From contig NZ_QRAO01000001.1 in assembly GCF_003353425.1 (NCBI RefSeq), positions 1,135,886 through 1,199,885 of the forward strand: a stretch of 64,000 bases of DNA, given 5' to 3'. Every line of letters begins with the position of its first letter. Positions within the stretch are counted from its first letter, which is position 1. This stretch comes from Marinirhabdus gelatinilytica. Lineage in GTDB: Bacteria; Bacteroidota; Bacteroidia; Flavobacteriales; Flavobacteriaceae. The translations under genes were made by a program, and so were the position numbers. Of the stretch, positions 42,242 through 51,294 are shown in pieces. Under the pieces are notes generated by a model. The model saw nothing but the letters and a program-made list of their open reading frames with translations, ran no database searches and was not told the DNA's origin.

Positions 42242-42387
42242 ATGGAAGGTTTGAATTACACCATTATTGTCAACAAACTAAAAGAAAATGTTATGACGGT
42301 AGATAAGGCTTTACAGGGAGGTATGATGAAAAATGGCCAATAGCATTGAAATATTTTAAAGAGGTTTGTGAAAACTATAAAGAATAA
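42242..42387 (+). pseudogene. Frameshifted remnant, SRPBCC/AHSA1-like C-terminal end
   Basis: One frame reads MEGLNYTIIVNKLKENVMTV then DKALQGG, and shifting by one base near 42318-42324 continues as RYDEKWPIALKYFKEVCENYKE to a TAA at 42387. The joined end resembles the C-terminus of AHSA1/SRPBCC proteins, which often accompany VOC genes. Both a frameshift and the missing N-terminus indicate decay. The remainder of 42190-42431 is non-coding. Confidence 0.55.
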
Positions 42388-42431
42388 CCATCTCAAATAT
42401 GGTGAAGGACAGATTTTTTTTAGCTTAGAAA

Positions 42432-44342
42432 TTACCCCAATGCATTGTCCAGGATGTTCTGAACTACCTCTGGATTGAGCAAAGTGCTGGTGTCTCCCAA
42501 GTTACCAGTATCCTTGCTAGCAATTTTTCGTAAAATTCGTCGCATGATCTTTCCACTTCTGGTTTTTGGTAAACCTTCAGTGAATTGAATTTTATCCAGT
42601 TTGGCTATCGGACCAATACGATCGGTTATCAGTTGGTTGATTTCTTTTCTCAAATTATCTTGATTGCGATCCTCTCCTGTTTCCTTCAGCGTGATGTAAC
42701 CATAAAGTGCATTTCCCTTTATATCGTGCGGAAAGCCCACAATCGCACTTTCGGCCACAGCAGGGTGTTCGTTTATGGCGTCCTCAATGGGTGCAGTGCC
42801 TAAGTTGTGACCGCTCACTATAATCACATCGTCCACACGGCCTGTGATACGGTAATATCCCACGGCATCGCGCCTTGCGCCATCTCCTGTAAAATACATG
42901 TTTTTAAATGCGCTAAAATAGGTGTCTCGGTAACGATCGTGGTTGCCATAAATAGTACGTGCAATAGAAGGCCACGGGAACTTGATGCACAAACGGCCCT
43001 CTACTTGATTTCCTTTCATTTCTTCCCCGTTCTCATCCATCAAAGCAGGTTGAATGCCCGGTAACGGTAGGGTTGCAAAAGTAGGTATTGTAGGCGTTGA
43101 GTAAGGGATAGGGCTTATCATAATGCCACCGGTTTCGGTTTGCCACCACGTGTCTACAATGGGACTGTTTTTTTTGCCTACGTGATCGTTATACCAGTGC
43201 CAGGCCTCTTCGTTTATAGGTTCCCCTACAGTTCCTAGTACTTTAATGGAGCTAAGGTCATGCTTTTCTACAAAGTCCAGGTTCTCCTTAGCCAGGGCCC
43301 GTATGGCGGTAGGTGCCGTATAAAATTGGGTTACTTTGTGCTTTTCAACGATTTGCCAAAAACGGCTAAAATCTGGATACGATGGTACCCCCTCGAACAT
43401 CACTGTGGTAGCACCATTACACAAGGGGCCATACACAATGTAGCTATGTCCAGTGATCCAGCCAATATCTGCTGTGCACCAATACACATCATCCTCCCTG
43501 TACTGAAATACATTTTTGAACGAATAGGCCGTATATACCATATAGCCACCAGTAGTGTGCACCATTCCCTTGGGTTTCCCTGTGGAGCCAGAAGTGTATA
43601 ATATAAACAGAGGGTCTTCAGCATCCATAATTGTAGCCTTACAAATTGTATCTGCATTGTCCAGTAAGGGTTGTAGCCAGGTGTCACGGCCTTCCTTCAT
43701 GGTCACTTCGCCTCCAGTACGTTTTACTACTAGATTTGTTTTTACGCCAGGGCACGATTCCAGGGCTTCGTCTACTATCTCTTTAAGGTTTATGGTTTTG
43801 CTTCCGCGGAAGCTTCCATCGCTGCAAATCACTATTTTACAATCGCAATCATTAATACGTGTAGCAAGGGCAGTAGCACTAAAACCTGCAAATACTACCG
43901 AGTGTACCGCACCTATGCGTGCACAGGCCAACACTGCAATAGCCAATTCAGGAATCATAGGTAGATAGATGCACACCCTGTCTCCTTTGGTTGCACCTTG
44001 TTCTCTAAGAACATTTGCCATAGTAGCTACTCGCTGGTGGAGCTCTTTATAGGTAATGTGCTGGGCATTTTCTTTGGGGTCGTTAGGTTCAAAGAGGATG
44101 GCGGTTTTGTTGGCTCGGGTGGCAAGGTGACGGTCCAGACAATTCTCGGTAATGTTCAATGTTGCACCCTCAAACCATTTTACCTCTGGTTTCGTGAAAT
44201 CCCAAGACAAAACATTGTCCCATTTTTTTCGCCATAGAAAATGTTCTTCGGCTATTTCTTCCCAAAAATTTTCGGGGTTCCGTACCGACTTTCGGTATAC
44301 TTGCCAGTATTCTTCAAGGTGTTTTATATGGTAGTTGCTCAT
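42432..44342 (-). CDS. acs: Acetyl-CoA synthetase
   Basis: 636 aa from ATG at 44342 (MSNYHIKHLEEYWQVYRK fits the family start; the frame is open to 44402). AMP-binding motif ILYTSGSTGKPKGMVHTTGG, TGDGARRDAVGYYRITGRVDD, and the C-terminal PKTRSGKIMRRILRKI with the Lys that is acetylated in homologues. It converts acetate, ATP and CoA to acetyl-CoA. It is transcribed alone. Confidence 0.96.
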   Translation of the reverse strand: MSNYHIKHLEEYWQVYRKSVRNPENFWEEIAEEHFLWRKKWDNVLSWDFTKPEVKWFEGATLNITENCLDRHLATRANKTAILFEPNDPKENAQHITYKELHQRVATMANVLREQGATKGDRVCIYLPMIPELAIAVLACARIGAVHSVVFAGFSATALATRINDCDCKIVICSDGSFRGSKTINLKEIVDEALESCPGVKTNLVVKRTGGEVTMKEGRDTWLQPLLDNADTICKATIMDAEDPLFILYTSGSTGKPKGMVHTTGGYMVYTAYSFKNVFQYREDDVYWCTADIGWITGHSYIVYGPLCNGATTVMFEGVPSYPDFSRFWQIVEKHKVTQFYTAPTAIRALAKENLDFVEKHDLSSIKVLGTVGEPINEEAWHWYNDHVGKKNSPIVDTWWQTETGGIMISPIPYSTPTIPTFATLPLPGIQPALMDENGEEMKGNQVEGRLCIKFPWPSIARTIYGNHDRYRDTYFSAFKNMYFTGDGARRDAVGYYRITGRVDDVIIVSGHNLGTAPIEDAINEHPAVAESAIVGFPHDIKGNALYGYITLKETGEDRNQDNLRKEINQLITDRIGPIAKLDKIQFTEGLPKTRSGKIMRRILRKIASKDTGNLGDTSTLLNPEVVQNILDNALG

Positions 44343-44751
44343 AATAGTCTTTATAATGAAACCCCGTTTTTTATGTAATGCTGAAAGGTTTTCTGAATTC
44401 ACTTAGAATGGGTTGTTAAATTAGCAATAAAATATGAAACCCGCCACATTTCGCAGAGCCCCAAGTGTCAGGAACAGCCAATATTTAAACTTTAAACAAT
44501 TTCCCTTTTTTGTAAAATCTTACTGTACTGTAAGTTTCTTAAAACTGTCATCCCTTTTGCTTTATAACTTTTTTCAGTTAGAGCGATATTTTTAAAACAT
44601 TATTCCTGCTGAAGGGGTTGATTATTTGTGAGCCTCAATGTGCTTTAAACCTTTGTTAAAAGGTACTTTAGGTAAAGATTAACAAACAAATAATACCGTG
44701 TTAACACAAATGAAGCGTGTGAATGCTTTCTTTGTGAAAAAATAATTGCCA
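44343..44751. other. Intergenic region upstream of acs
   Basis: About 400 bp between acs (minus) and the small ORF (plus). It contains the weak inverted repeat CTTACTGTACTGTAAG (around 44518-44533). No ORF longer than 30 codons is convincing. It probably holds both divergent promoters. Confidence 0.5.
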
Positions 44752-44901
44752 ATGCCCCTATTAGTTGAAAAGAAAGATACCCAGACCGTATCTAACAAGA
44801 AAGCAGAGAAGTTTGAATTCGATTTTAATCTATTTGTCCCAAATGAGGGAATGAGATTTGATGAGATTTACGATATCTTCGAAAAACCCAAAGCATCATA
44901 G
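44752..44901 (+). CDS. Small protein, 49 aa, unknown
   Basis: ATG at 44752 to TAG at 44901, 60 bp before the methyltransferase gene. The sequence is charged and structured-looking: KFEFDFNLFVPNEGMRFDEIYDIF. No family recognised. Coding status is supported by composition and a plausible AT-rich leader; still uncertain. Confidence 0.5.
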   Translation: MPLLVEKKDTQTVSNKKAEKFEFDFNLFVPNEGMRFDEIYDIFEKPKAS

Positions 44902-44960
44902 ATAGCTATTACGAATAGATAGTTTTTTTTGATTCTTGGACAACAAAGTATCTTTGTTGT

Positions 44961-45422
44961 ATGCAACCCAATAACTTCACCACCGAATTCTTTGGAATTG
45001 GAATCCTCCACGGAAAGACTCCCGAAAACCTTGGCGTGCTTTGGCGTACTGCCCAAAACCTGGGGGCCAGTTTTATCTTTACCGTTGGCAAACGTTACGC
45101 AAATCAAGCCAGCGATACGCACAACGCCGTAAAGTCTATGCCCTACTTTCATTACAAAACTTTTGATGATTTCTTCAGCCACCTTCCTAAAGGCGTTAGG
45201 ATTGTAGGTGTAGAGAAAACCGAAAAAGCACAAAACCTCGAAGATTTCGAACATCCCAAACGTTGCGTCTACCTTTTGGGTGCCGAAGACAATGGTCTCA
45301 CCAACGAAGCTATTGAAAAATCACACTTTTTGGTCCAATTCCCTTCAGAATATAGCTTAAATGTTGCTGTCGCCGGGAGTATAGTACTATACGACCGCTC
45401 GAGGAACAAACCAAAAATTTAA
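44961..45422 (+). CDS. SpoU/TrmH family RNA methyltransferase
   Basis: 153 aa SPOUT domain. VYLLGAEDNGLTNEAIEKSHFLVQFPSEYSLNVAVAG covers SpoU motifs 2 and 3, with the N-terminal IGILHGKTPENLGVLWRTAQNLGA (motif 1). It transfers a methyl group from SAM to a tRNA or rRNA ribose; the exact site is unknown. It is followed by era (46 bp). Confidence 0.92.
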   Translation: MQPNNFTTEFFGIGILHGKTPENLGVLWRTAQNLGASFIFTVGKRYANQASDTHNAVKSMPYFHYKTFDDFFSHLPKGVRIVGVEKTEKAQNLEDFEHPKRCVYLLGAEDNGLTNEAIEKSHFLVQFPSEYSLNVAVAGSIVLYDRSRNKPKI

Positions 45423-45468
45423 AGGTTTTTTAAGGCTTCAAGCTTCGTGAAGGCCGTACCTTTGCAGT

Positions 45469-46362
45469 ATGCAGGAACAAAGTCACAAAGCTGGATTTGT
45501 AAATATCATAGGAAACCCAAACGTGGGGAAAAGTACGTTGATGAACGCTTTTGTAGGGGAGCGGCTTTCCATTATTACCAATAAATCGCAAACCACCCGC
45601 CACCGTATCTTGGGTATCGTTAATGGAGACGACTTCCAGATGATACTCAGCGACACGCCGGGGATCATAAAACCTGCGTATCAACTTCAGGAAAGTATGA
45701 TGGACTTTGTGAAATCTGCTTTCGAAGATGCCGATGTGTTGTTGTATATAGTGGAGTTGGGCGAAAAAGAGTTGAAGGACGATGCCTTTTTCAACAAAAT
45801 AACCAATGCTAAGATTCCCGTACTCTTGCTCATCAATAAAATTGATAAGGGGAACGAAGAACTTTTAAGTGCAGCTGTAGACCATTGGAAAGAAAAAGTA
45901 CCCAATGCCGAGGTGTTTGCCATTTCAGCATTGCAGAATTTTGGCGTAACCGAAGTCTTCAACCGCATTGTAGCACTACTTCCTGAAAACCCACCTTTTT
46001 ATCCCAAGGACCAACTCACCGATAAGCCCGAACGTTTCTTCGTGAATGAAATTATCCGTGAAAAAATATTGATGCACTACAAAAAAGAGATCCCTTATTC
46101 CGTAGAGATTGATACCGAAGAATTTTTTGAAGAGGAAAACATCATCCGCATACGCTCCGTGATTATGGTAGAGCGTGAAACACAAAAAGGAATTATAATT
46201 GGCCATAAAGGATCGGCGCTTAAAAGAGTAGGGGTAGAGGCCCGTAAGGATCTGGAAAAATTCTTTGGAAAACAGGTGCATCTAGAGACCTACGTAAAAG
46301 TGAACAAAAACTGGCGTAGCGACGATAGGCAATTACGCAGGTTTGGCTACAATAATAAGTGA
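45469..46362 (+). CDS. era: GTPase Era
   Basis: 297 aa. G1 GNPNVGKSTLMN, G3 DTPGI, G4 NKID, and a C-terminal KH domain (IIGHKGSALKRVGVEARKDLEKFF). It assists 16S rRNA maturation and 30S assembly. It lies between the SpoU gene and der. Confidence 0.97.
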   Translation: MQEQSHKAGFVNIIGNPNVGKSTLMNAFVGERLSIITNKSQTTRHRILGIVNGDDFQMILSDTPGIIKPAYQLQESMMDFVKSAFEDADVLLYIVELGEKELKDDAFFNKITNAKIPVLLLINKIDKGNEELLSAAVDHWKEKVPNAEVFAISALQNFGVTEVFNRIVALLPENPPFYPKDQLTDKPERFFVNEIIREKILMHYKKEIPYSVEIDTEEFFEEENIIRIRSVIMVERETQKGIIIGHKGSALKRVGVEARKDLEKFFGKQVHLETYVKVNKNWRSDDRQLRRFGYNNK

Positions 46363-46460
46363 ATAGTAAGCAGGAGGTTATGAAAATAATTTTAACTGCA
46401 AACTGCCACTGTCAACTGCCAACTAAAACCTAACTTTGCAGTCCATAAGAATTTAGAACT
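46363..46460. other. era-der spacer with short direct repeats
   Basis: The 98-bp gap holds AACTGCAAACTGCCACTG, then CAACTGCCAACT: several copies of a short ACTGCCA-like unit, a kind of low-complexity tract often seen between Bacteroidota genes. No coding potential. Confidence 0.5.
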
Positions 46461-47762
46461 ATGAGTATTGTTGCCATTGTAGGAAGACCCAACGTAGGAA
46501 AATCCACTTTTTTTAATCGCCTTATCCAACGTCGTGAAGCCATTACCGACGCCGTGAGCGGTGTTACCCGAGATCGTCACTACGGAAAGAGCGACTGGAA
46601 TGGGAAAGAATTTTCTTTAATAGACACGGGAGGCTATGTAGTGGGAAGCGACGATATTTTTGAAGCAGAAATAGACAAACAAGTAGAACTTGCCATAGAT
46701 GAGGCAGATGCCATTATCTTTATGGTAGATGTTGAGACCGGCGTAACCGGGATGGACGAAGAGGTTGCCGAACTTCTCCGTAAGAGTGGAAAACCCTATT
46801 TCCTTGCAGTAAACAAAGTAGATAGTGCAAAACGTGAGAACGATGCGGTAGAATTTTATTCGCTGGGGGTTGAAAAATATTATACTATTTCCAGTATTAA
46901 CGGAAGTGGCTCGGGCGACTTGCTGGACGACCTTGTAAAAGTACTCCCCGATGAGTCCGAAAATGATGAAGAACAACTCCCAAGATTTGCCGTGGTTGGA
47001 CGACCCAATGCTGGTAAATCTTCTTTTATCAATGCATTGATTGGTCAAGATAGGTTTGTGGTGACCGATATTGCAGGGACCACCCGCGATAGTATTGATA
47101 CCAAATACAACCGTTTTGGGTTTGAATTCAACTTGGTAGATACGGCTGGGATAAGAAAGAAAAGCAAGGTAAAGGAAGACCTTGAGTTTTATTCTGTAAT
47201 GCGTAGCGTCCGCGCCATTGAACATTGCGATGTTATTTTGCTGGTTTTTGATGCCACACGCGGATTCGATGGTCAGGTACAGAACATCTTTTGGCTCGCA
47301 GAGCGCAACAACAAGGGTGTAGTGATTTTAGTGAACAAATGGGATTTGGTTGAAAAAGACAACCAGAGTACCAAGGACATGGAGGCTTACGTCCGCCAAC
47401 AGTGCGAACCGTACACCGATGTTCCAATCGTATTTATATCGGCATTGACCAAACAACGTATCTACAAGGCCATTGAAACTGCCGTTGAGGTTTATAAAAA
47501 CCGAACCAAAAAGATAAAGACCTCAAAGCTCAACGATACCATGCTCCCCATTATTGAAGCGTTCCCGCCGCCACAGTACAAAGGAAAATATGTAAAGATA
47601 AAATACTGCACACAGCTTCCCACTCCGTATCCCGCCTTTGCGTTTTTTGCCAACCTGCCGCAATATGTAAAGGAACCTTACAAACGCTTTATAGAGAACA
47701 AAATCCGCCAGGAGTTTGATTTTACGGGTGTTCCGGTAACTATTTATATTAGGAAGAAGTGA
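46461..47762 (+). CDS. der: Ribosome-associated GTPase Der (EngA)
   Basis: 433 aa with two tandem G domains ([12 protein letters not shown] near residue 8 and [12 protein letters not shown] near residue 181; DTGGY and DTAGI switch II; NKVD and NKWD) and a KH-like C-terminus. Required for 50S subunit assembly. It follows era by 98 bp. Confidence 0.97.
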   Translation: MSIVAIVGRPNVGKSTFFNRLIQRREAITDAVSGVTRDRHYGKSDWNGKEFSLIDTGGYVVGSDDIFEAEIDKQVELAIDEADAIIFMVDVETGVTGMDEEVAELLRKSGKPYFLAVNKVDSAKRENDAVEFYSLGVEKYYTISSINGSGSGDLLDDLVKVLPDESENDEEQLPRFAVVGRPNAGKSSFINALIGQDRFVVTDIAGTTRDSIDTKYNRFGFEFNLVDTAGIRKKSKVKEDLEFYSVMRSVRAIEHCDVILLVFDATRGFDGQVQNIFWLAERNNKGVVILVNKWDLVEKDNQSTKDMEAYVRQQCEPYTDVPIVFISALTKQRIYKAIETAVEVYKNRTKKIKTSKLNDTMLPIIEAFPPPQYKGKYVKIKYCTQLPTPYPAFAFFANLPQYVKEPYKRFIENKIRQEFDFTGVPVTIYIRKK

Positions 47763-47890
47763 TGTATAGATGTACTGGGCTATTTTTTCGGTAGTACTAA
47801 ATGTTTATACGGATTCAACCACCACCAAACCCAGCTCCAAAAAGTTTATGAATTAATTCGTAATTCGTACCTCGTAAATCATACTTGAAA

Positions 47891-48679
47891 TCACCAACTC
47901 CCAGAAGCACCGCCACCTCCAAAGCCTCCGCCGCCAAAGCCCCCACCGAAGCCACCACCACCGCCGCCAAAGCTGCCCCCACCACCAAAGCCTCCTGTAC
48001 GTCCCATATTGCTCAAAATAATTACATCCAGCAAACTGCTGCCACGGCCACTACCACCGTTGTGCTTACCGCCCCCTTTGTCACGACGCCTTAAAATGAC
48101 CATAAAAATTATGAAGATAGCCACGACGATCACAAATTGTATCCAGTCATAATTTTTTTCTAGATCTCTGGTTTCTACAAACTCACCGTTCAAAGCTTGA
48201 AAAATAGCATCGGTCCCTAGGTCCAAACCGGCGTAATAGTTATTGTTTTTAAACTGTGGGATCATCACCCGGTTAATGATGCGCTCGGCCATTCGGTCGG
48301 TCATACGGTATTCTATTCCGTAGCCAGTGTTAATGTCTATTTGCCTATCTTCTTTGGAAAGTAGGATAAAGATCCCATTGTCTTTATTGGCTTGTCCAAC
48401 CCCCCATGCTTGCCCCCATTTGGCTCCCACCATAGAAATATCATCACCATTCAGAGTATTTATAATAGCGACCACGATTTGGGTTGAGGTAGTATCGGCA
48501 TAATTGATAAGTTTTTGCTCCAGAGCACCCTTTTGCGTAGTTGTAAGCAGATTTGCTTGGTCGTAGACTGAAGTTTCAATTCTCGGTTTTTCAGGAATTG
48601 TAAATTGCGCAAATACTGGAGTTGTGCATACCAATAAAATTAAGGTATAAATAAATGTTCTGTTCTTAAGAAATTCCAC
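47891..48679 (-). CDS. TPM-domain protein with Gly-rich tail (YgcG-like)
   Basis: 262 aa. A signal/anchor at the start, a TPM domain (VYDQANLLTTTQKGALEQKL, VAIINTLNGDDI, WGVGQANKDNGIFILLSKEDRQIDINTGYGIEYRM), a membrane helix around 182-199, then a Gly/Phe-rich tail (GGFGGGGSFGGGG...GASGSW). The frame starts with GTG at 48679. It belongs with the second TPM gene and lemA; the trio is a common envelope cluster. Confidence 0.9.
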   Translation of the reverse strand: MEFLKNRTFIYTLILLVCTTPVFAQFTIPEKPRIETSVYDQANLLTTTQKGALEQKLINYADTTSTQIVVAIINTLNGDDISMVGAKWGQAWGVGQANKDNGIFILLSKEDRQIDINTGYGIEYRMTDRMAERIINRVMIPQFKNNNYYAGLDLGTDAIFQALNGEFVETRDLEKNYDWIQFVIVVAIFIIFMVILRRRDKGGGKHNGGSGRGSSLLDVIILSNMGRTGGFGGGGSFGGGGGGFGGGFGGGGFGGGGASGSW

Positions 48680-48711
48680 CCTCGCGCTATTTTTGACTAA
48701 TGACCATTATT

Positions 48712-49149
48712 TCACCCCACCGAAATATCATCCGGTAGTTCGTTTGTATCTTTCTTGCTATACGGAAAATGCTTTTTAAGTTGCTCTCCAGCCTGTAGGA
48801 TGCCATCTACCAATCCCTGCATGATATCCCCTTTTTTAAACTGTTTTATAATGGCCTCGTTGGTGCTTTCCCAAAAGTGTGGAGGCACTTTGTCGTTTAT
48901 GCCTTTATCGCCCATAATAACAAGTGTGCGATCTTCTACGGCAATGTAGATGAGCACCCCGTTGCTCAATTTTGTGTTGTTCATGTGCAGGAAATCAAAT
49001 ACTTCGGCAGCACGGTCAAAAGCATCTGCATTGCTATGGGCTTCCAAGTGAACACGTATTTCTCCCGAGGTATTCTTCTCGGCAGTGCGGATGGCTTCAA
49101 CTACAGCGTGCTCTTCTTCAGCGGTAAGGAAATCTTCTACTTTGGACAT
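48712..49149 (-). CDS. TPM-domain protein
   Basis: 145 aa. TPM core: LTAEEEHAVVEAIRTAEKNTSGEIRVHLEA, GVLIYIAVEDRTLVIMGDKGINDKVP, FKKGDIMQGLVDGI. No signal or anchor is visible, so it may be cytoplasmic. It follows lemA by 3 bp and precedes the Gly-rich TPM protein by 32 bp. Confidence 0.9.
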   Translation of the reverse strand: MSKVEDFLTAEEEHAVVEAIRTAEKNTSGEIRVHLEAHSNADAFDRAAEVFDFLHMNNTKLSNGVLIYIAVEDRTLVIMGDKGINDKVPPHFWESTNEAIIKQFKKGDIMQGLVDGILQAGEQLKKHFPYSKKDTNELPDDISVG

Positions 49150-49152
49150 GGT

Positions 49153-49752
49153 CTAGCTATTAAAATCGAATTCAACTTCTGGGGCATTCTCGGCACCTTC
49201 GTCTGCTTTAAAGTAGGCACGTTCGTCAAAGCCCAGCATACCTGCAAATAGTTTCGCTGGAAATTGCTTTATCTCCACATTCAATTCTCTTGCAGCTTCG
49301 TTAAACCGGTTGCGTTCTACGTTTATTCGGTTTTCGGTACGTTCCAGCTCGTTGATGAGTTCCTTGAAGTTCTCATTGGCCTTTAAGTCTGGATATCGTT
49401 CAAAAACAGCTAGCAGTCGCGAGAGCGCAGAGGTCAGTCCTGCCTGTGCCTGTTGGAATTGCTGCAATTGCGCCGGTGTAATATTACTGGGGTCTATTTG
49501 GATGGAAGTTGCTTTGCTGCGCGCTTCGGTTACTTTAATGAGTGTGCTCTGTTCAAACTCTGCATAACCCTTTGCGGTGTTAACAATATTAGGGATTAGG
49601 TCTGCACGGCGCTGGTAGGCACTCTCTACATTTCCCCATTGTGCCGAAACGTTTTCATCCAACGGCACCAAGCGGTTGTTAAGGTTGGCCAGATAGGCTC
49701 CCGCTAATAATACAATACCTACAATAATGATGAGAGGTAACCATTTTTTCAT
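49153..49752 (-). CDS. lemA: LemA family protein
   Basis: 199 aa. N-terminal membrane helix (LIIIVGIVLLAGAYLANL), then the LemA helical domain: VSAQWGNVESAYQRRADLIPNIV, FPAKLFAGMLGFDERAYFKADEGAENAPEV. It is anchored in the inner membrane facing the periplasm; the function is not settled. First gene of the TPM trio. Confidence 0.95.
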   Translation of the reverse strand: MKKWLPLIIIVGIVLLAGAYLANLNNRLVPLDENVSAQWGNVESAYQRRADLIPNIVNTAKGYAEFEQSTLIKVTEARSKATSIQIDPSNITPAQLQQFQQAQAGLTSALSRLLAVFERYPDLKANENFKELINELERTENRINVERNRFNEAARELNVEIKQFPAKLFAGMLGFDERAYFKADEGAENAPEVEFDFNS

Positions 49753-49764
49753 GATAGTTTAGTT

Positions 49765-50094
49765 TTATAGTTGGTCTTTTATTTTCAGTAGCTCGGCCTT
49801 TACGGTTTCGAGTTTCCTGATAATTTCAAAATTTGAAAGTGTTTCTTTTTTGTTCTCCTTTAAATGTATTTTGGCACCTTCCAGCGTAAACCCACGCTCT
49901 TTTACCAAGTGGTAGATAAGCTCTAGGTTCTTTATATCGGCAGGGGTGAATTTTCGGTTGCCCTTAGCATTTTTCTTGGGTTTCAGTGCATCGAACTCTT
50001 TTTCCCAAAAACGGATGAGCGATGTATTCACATCGAACGCTTTGGCCACCTCGCCAATGCTGTAATATAATTTTTCGGGAAGTTCTACGTGCAT
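49765..50094 (-). CDS. MerR family transcriptional regulator
   Basis: About 109 aa from ATG at 50094 (the frame opens at a TTG at 50103). Winged helix LYYSIGEVAKAFDVNTSLIRFWEKEFDALKP followed by a dimer helix LVKERGFTLEGAKIHLKE. There is no effector domain, as in short MerR regulators near Bacteroidota lemA. It precedes lemA on the same strand by 12 bp. Confidence 0.9.
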   Translation of the reverse strand: MHVELPEKLYYSIGEVAKAFDVNTSLIRFWEKEFDALKPKKNAKGNRKFTPADIKNLELIYHLVKERGFTLEGAKIHLKENKKETLSNFEIIRKLETVKAELLKIKDQL

Positions 50095-50165
50095 ACTACT
50101 CAATTACTACACGAAAATAGTGAAAAGAATTTCAAATTACAGCTTTAAAAATCTGCAATCTAAAA

Positions 50166-50186
50166 CCTGTCCGTCCGGCAGGCGGG
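50166..50186. repeat. REP-like GC-rich dyad
   Basis: CCTGTCCGTCCGGCAGGCGG followed by G, in the gap between the M23 and MerR genes, forms an imperfect hairpin. It stands out in GC content from its surroundings and may be a repeat dispersed in the genome. Single copy in this window. Confidence 0.4.
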
Positions 50187-50196
50187 TCAACAACCG

Positions 50197-51174
50197 TTAA
50201 TCCAAGGATTGGTTTTCCTGTTGCGATTTCTTCAAGAGTTCGGCAAATTCTTCGGGGCTCAAGTTTCCGTAGTAGAAATTGATGGGGTTGATGCGCTCGC
50301 CATCCTTAAACACCTCGTAGTGCAAGTGAGGGGCTTCGCTACGCCCAGTGCTGCCCACAAAACCTATTAGATCGCCACGTTTTACCTTTTGTCCCTTGCG
50401 GATGTTGTATTTGTAGAGATGCGCATACAAGCTCTCGTAGCCGTAGCCGTGGTCTATACGTATGTGGTTTCCGTAACCAGAGGCACTATTGTCTGCCCGG
50501 CTCACCACACCATCTCCGCTGGCATACACCGGAGTGCCTCGAGGAGCTGTAAAGTCCATTCCCCAGTGCATTTTTCTTGCTTTGGTAAAGGGGTCGGTCC
50601 TATACCCATAACCAGAGGCCATGCGGGTAAGATCTTCGTTATTTACGGGTTGTATGGCGGGAATTGCAGCAAGTAGTTTTTCCTTTTCTTCGGCCAGGGC
50701 CGCAATTTCGTCCAAGGAGCGGGATTGTACCACAATTTGTTTGGTCAGGATATCCAAGCGTTTATTTGCGGTAACAATAAGTTTGGAATTATCAAAACCT
50801 TCCAAGTCCTTGTACCGGTTCACCCCGCCAAAACCAGCTTTTCGTTGTTCCTCGGGAATGGGATTGGCTTCAAAATAAACTCGATATAAATTGTTGTCGC
50901 GGTCTGCCAACTCATTCAACACCGTCTCGGCTTGGTCCATTTTACGGTTCAGCAAGTCGTATTGCAGTTCCATATTCGCCAGTTCACGCTTAAGGGTTTT
51001 TTCTTTTGGGGTTTCAATTCCTGGTATGTTCAAATAAAAAACCAGCAATAAAAAACCGCTCAGCAACATCCCGAGCAAGCTCAAAAGAAAGATACCCAGT
51101 TTTCGGCCTTTTTTCTTTTCAATTTTTCGGTAGGAGAGGGTCTCGCTATCGTAGTAATATTTAACCTTAGACAT
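50197..51174 (-). CDS. M23 family metallopeptidase
   Basis: 325 aa. An N-terminal membrane helix (about 28-48), a coiled region, then a LytM core: HWGMDFTAPRGTPVYASGDGVV (first zinc His and Asp), YESLYAHLYKY and HLHYEVFKDG (last zinc histidines). It probably cuts peptidoglycan cross-bridges or activates amidases. Divergent from alaS. Confidence 0.94.
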   Translation of the reverse strand: MSKVKYYYDSETLSYRKIEKKKGRKLGIFLLSLLGMLLSGFLLLVFYLNIPGIETPKEKTLKRELANMELQYDLLNRKMDQAETVLNELADRDNNLYRVYFEANPIPEEQRKAGFGGVNRYKDLEGFDNSKLIVTANKRLDILTKQIVVQSRSLDEIAALAEEKEKLLAAIPAIQPVNNEDLTRMASGYGYRTDPFTKARKMHWGMDFTAPRGTPVYASGDGVVSRADNSASGYGNHIRIDHGYGYESLYAHLYKYNIRKGQKVKRGDLIGFVGSTGRSEAPHLHYEVFKDGERINPINFYYGNLSPEEFAELLKKSQQENQSLD

Positions 51175-51294
51175 ACGCTAAAAAAATCCTATTTTTGCGG
51201 TGTTGGACGTGTTACGCTTTAAGTAACGCCTCACAAAGATATAAATTGTTTTTACGTGTCAAAATTGGCTCGTTGTTACCATAAACATATACAG

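Noticed and set aside
47885..48094. Ala/Thr-rich ORF on the plus strand
   Set aside because: It is the antisense shadow of the Gly-rich TPM tail.
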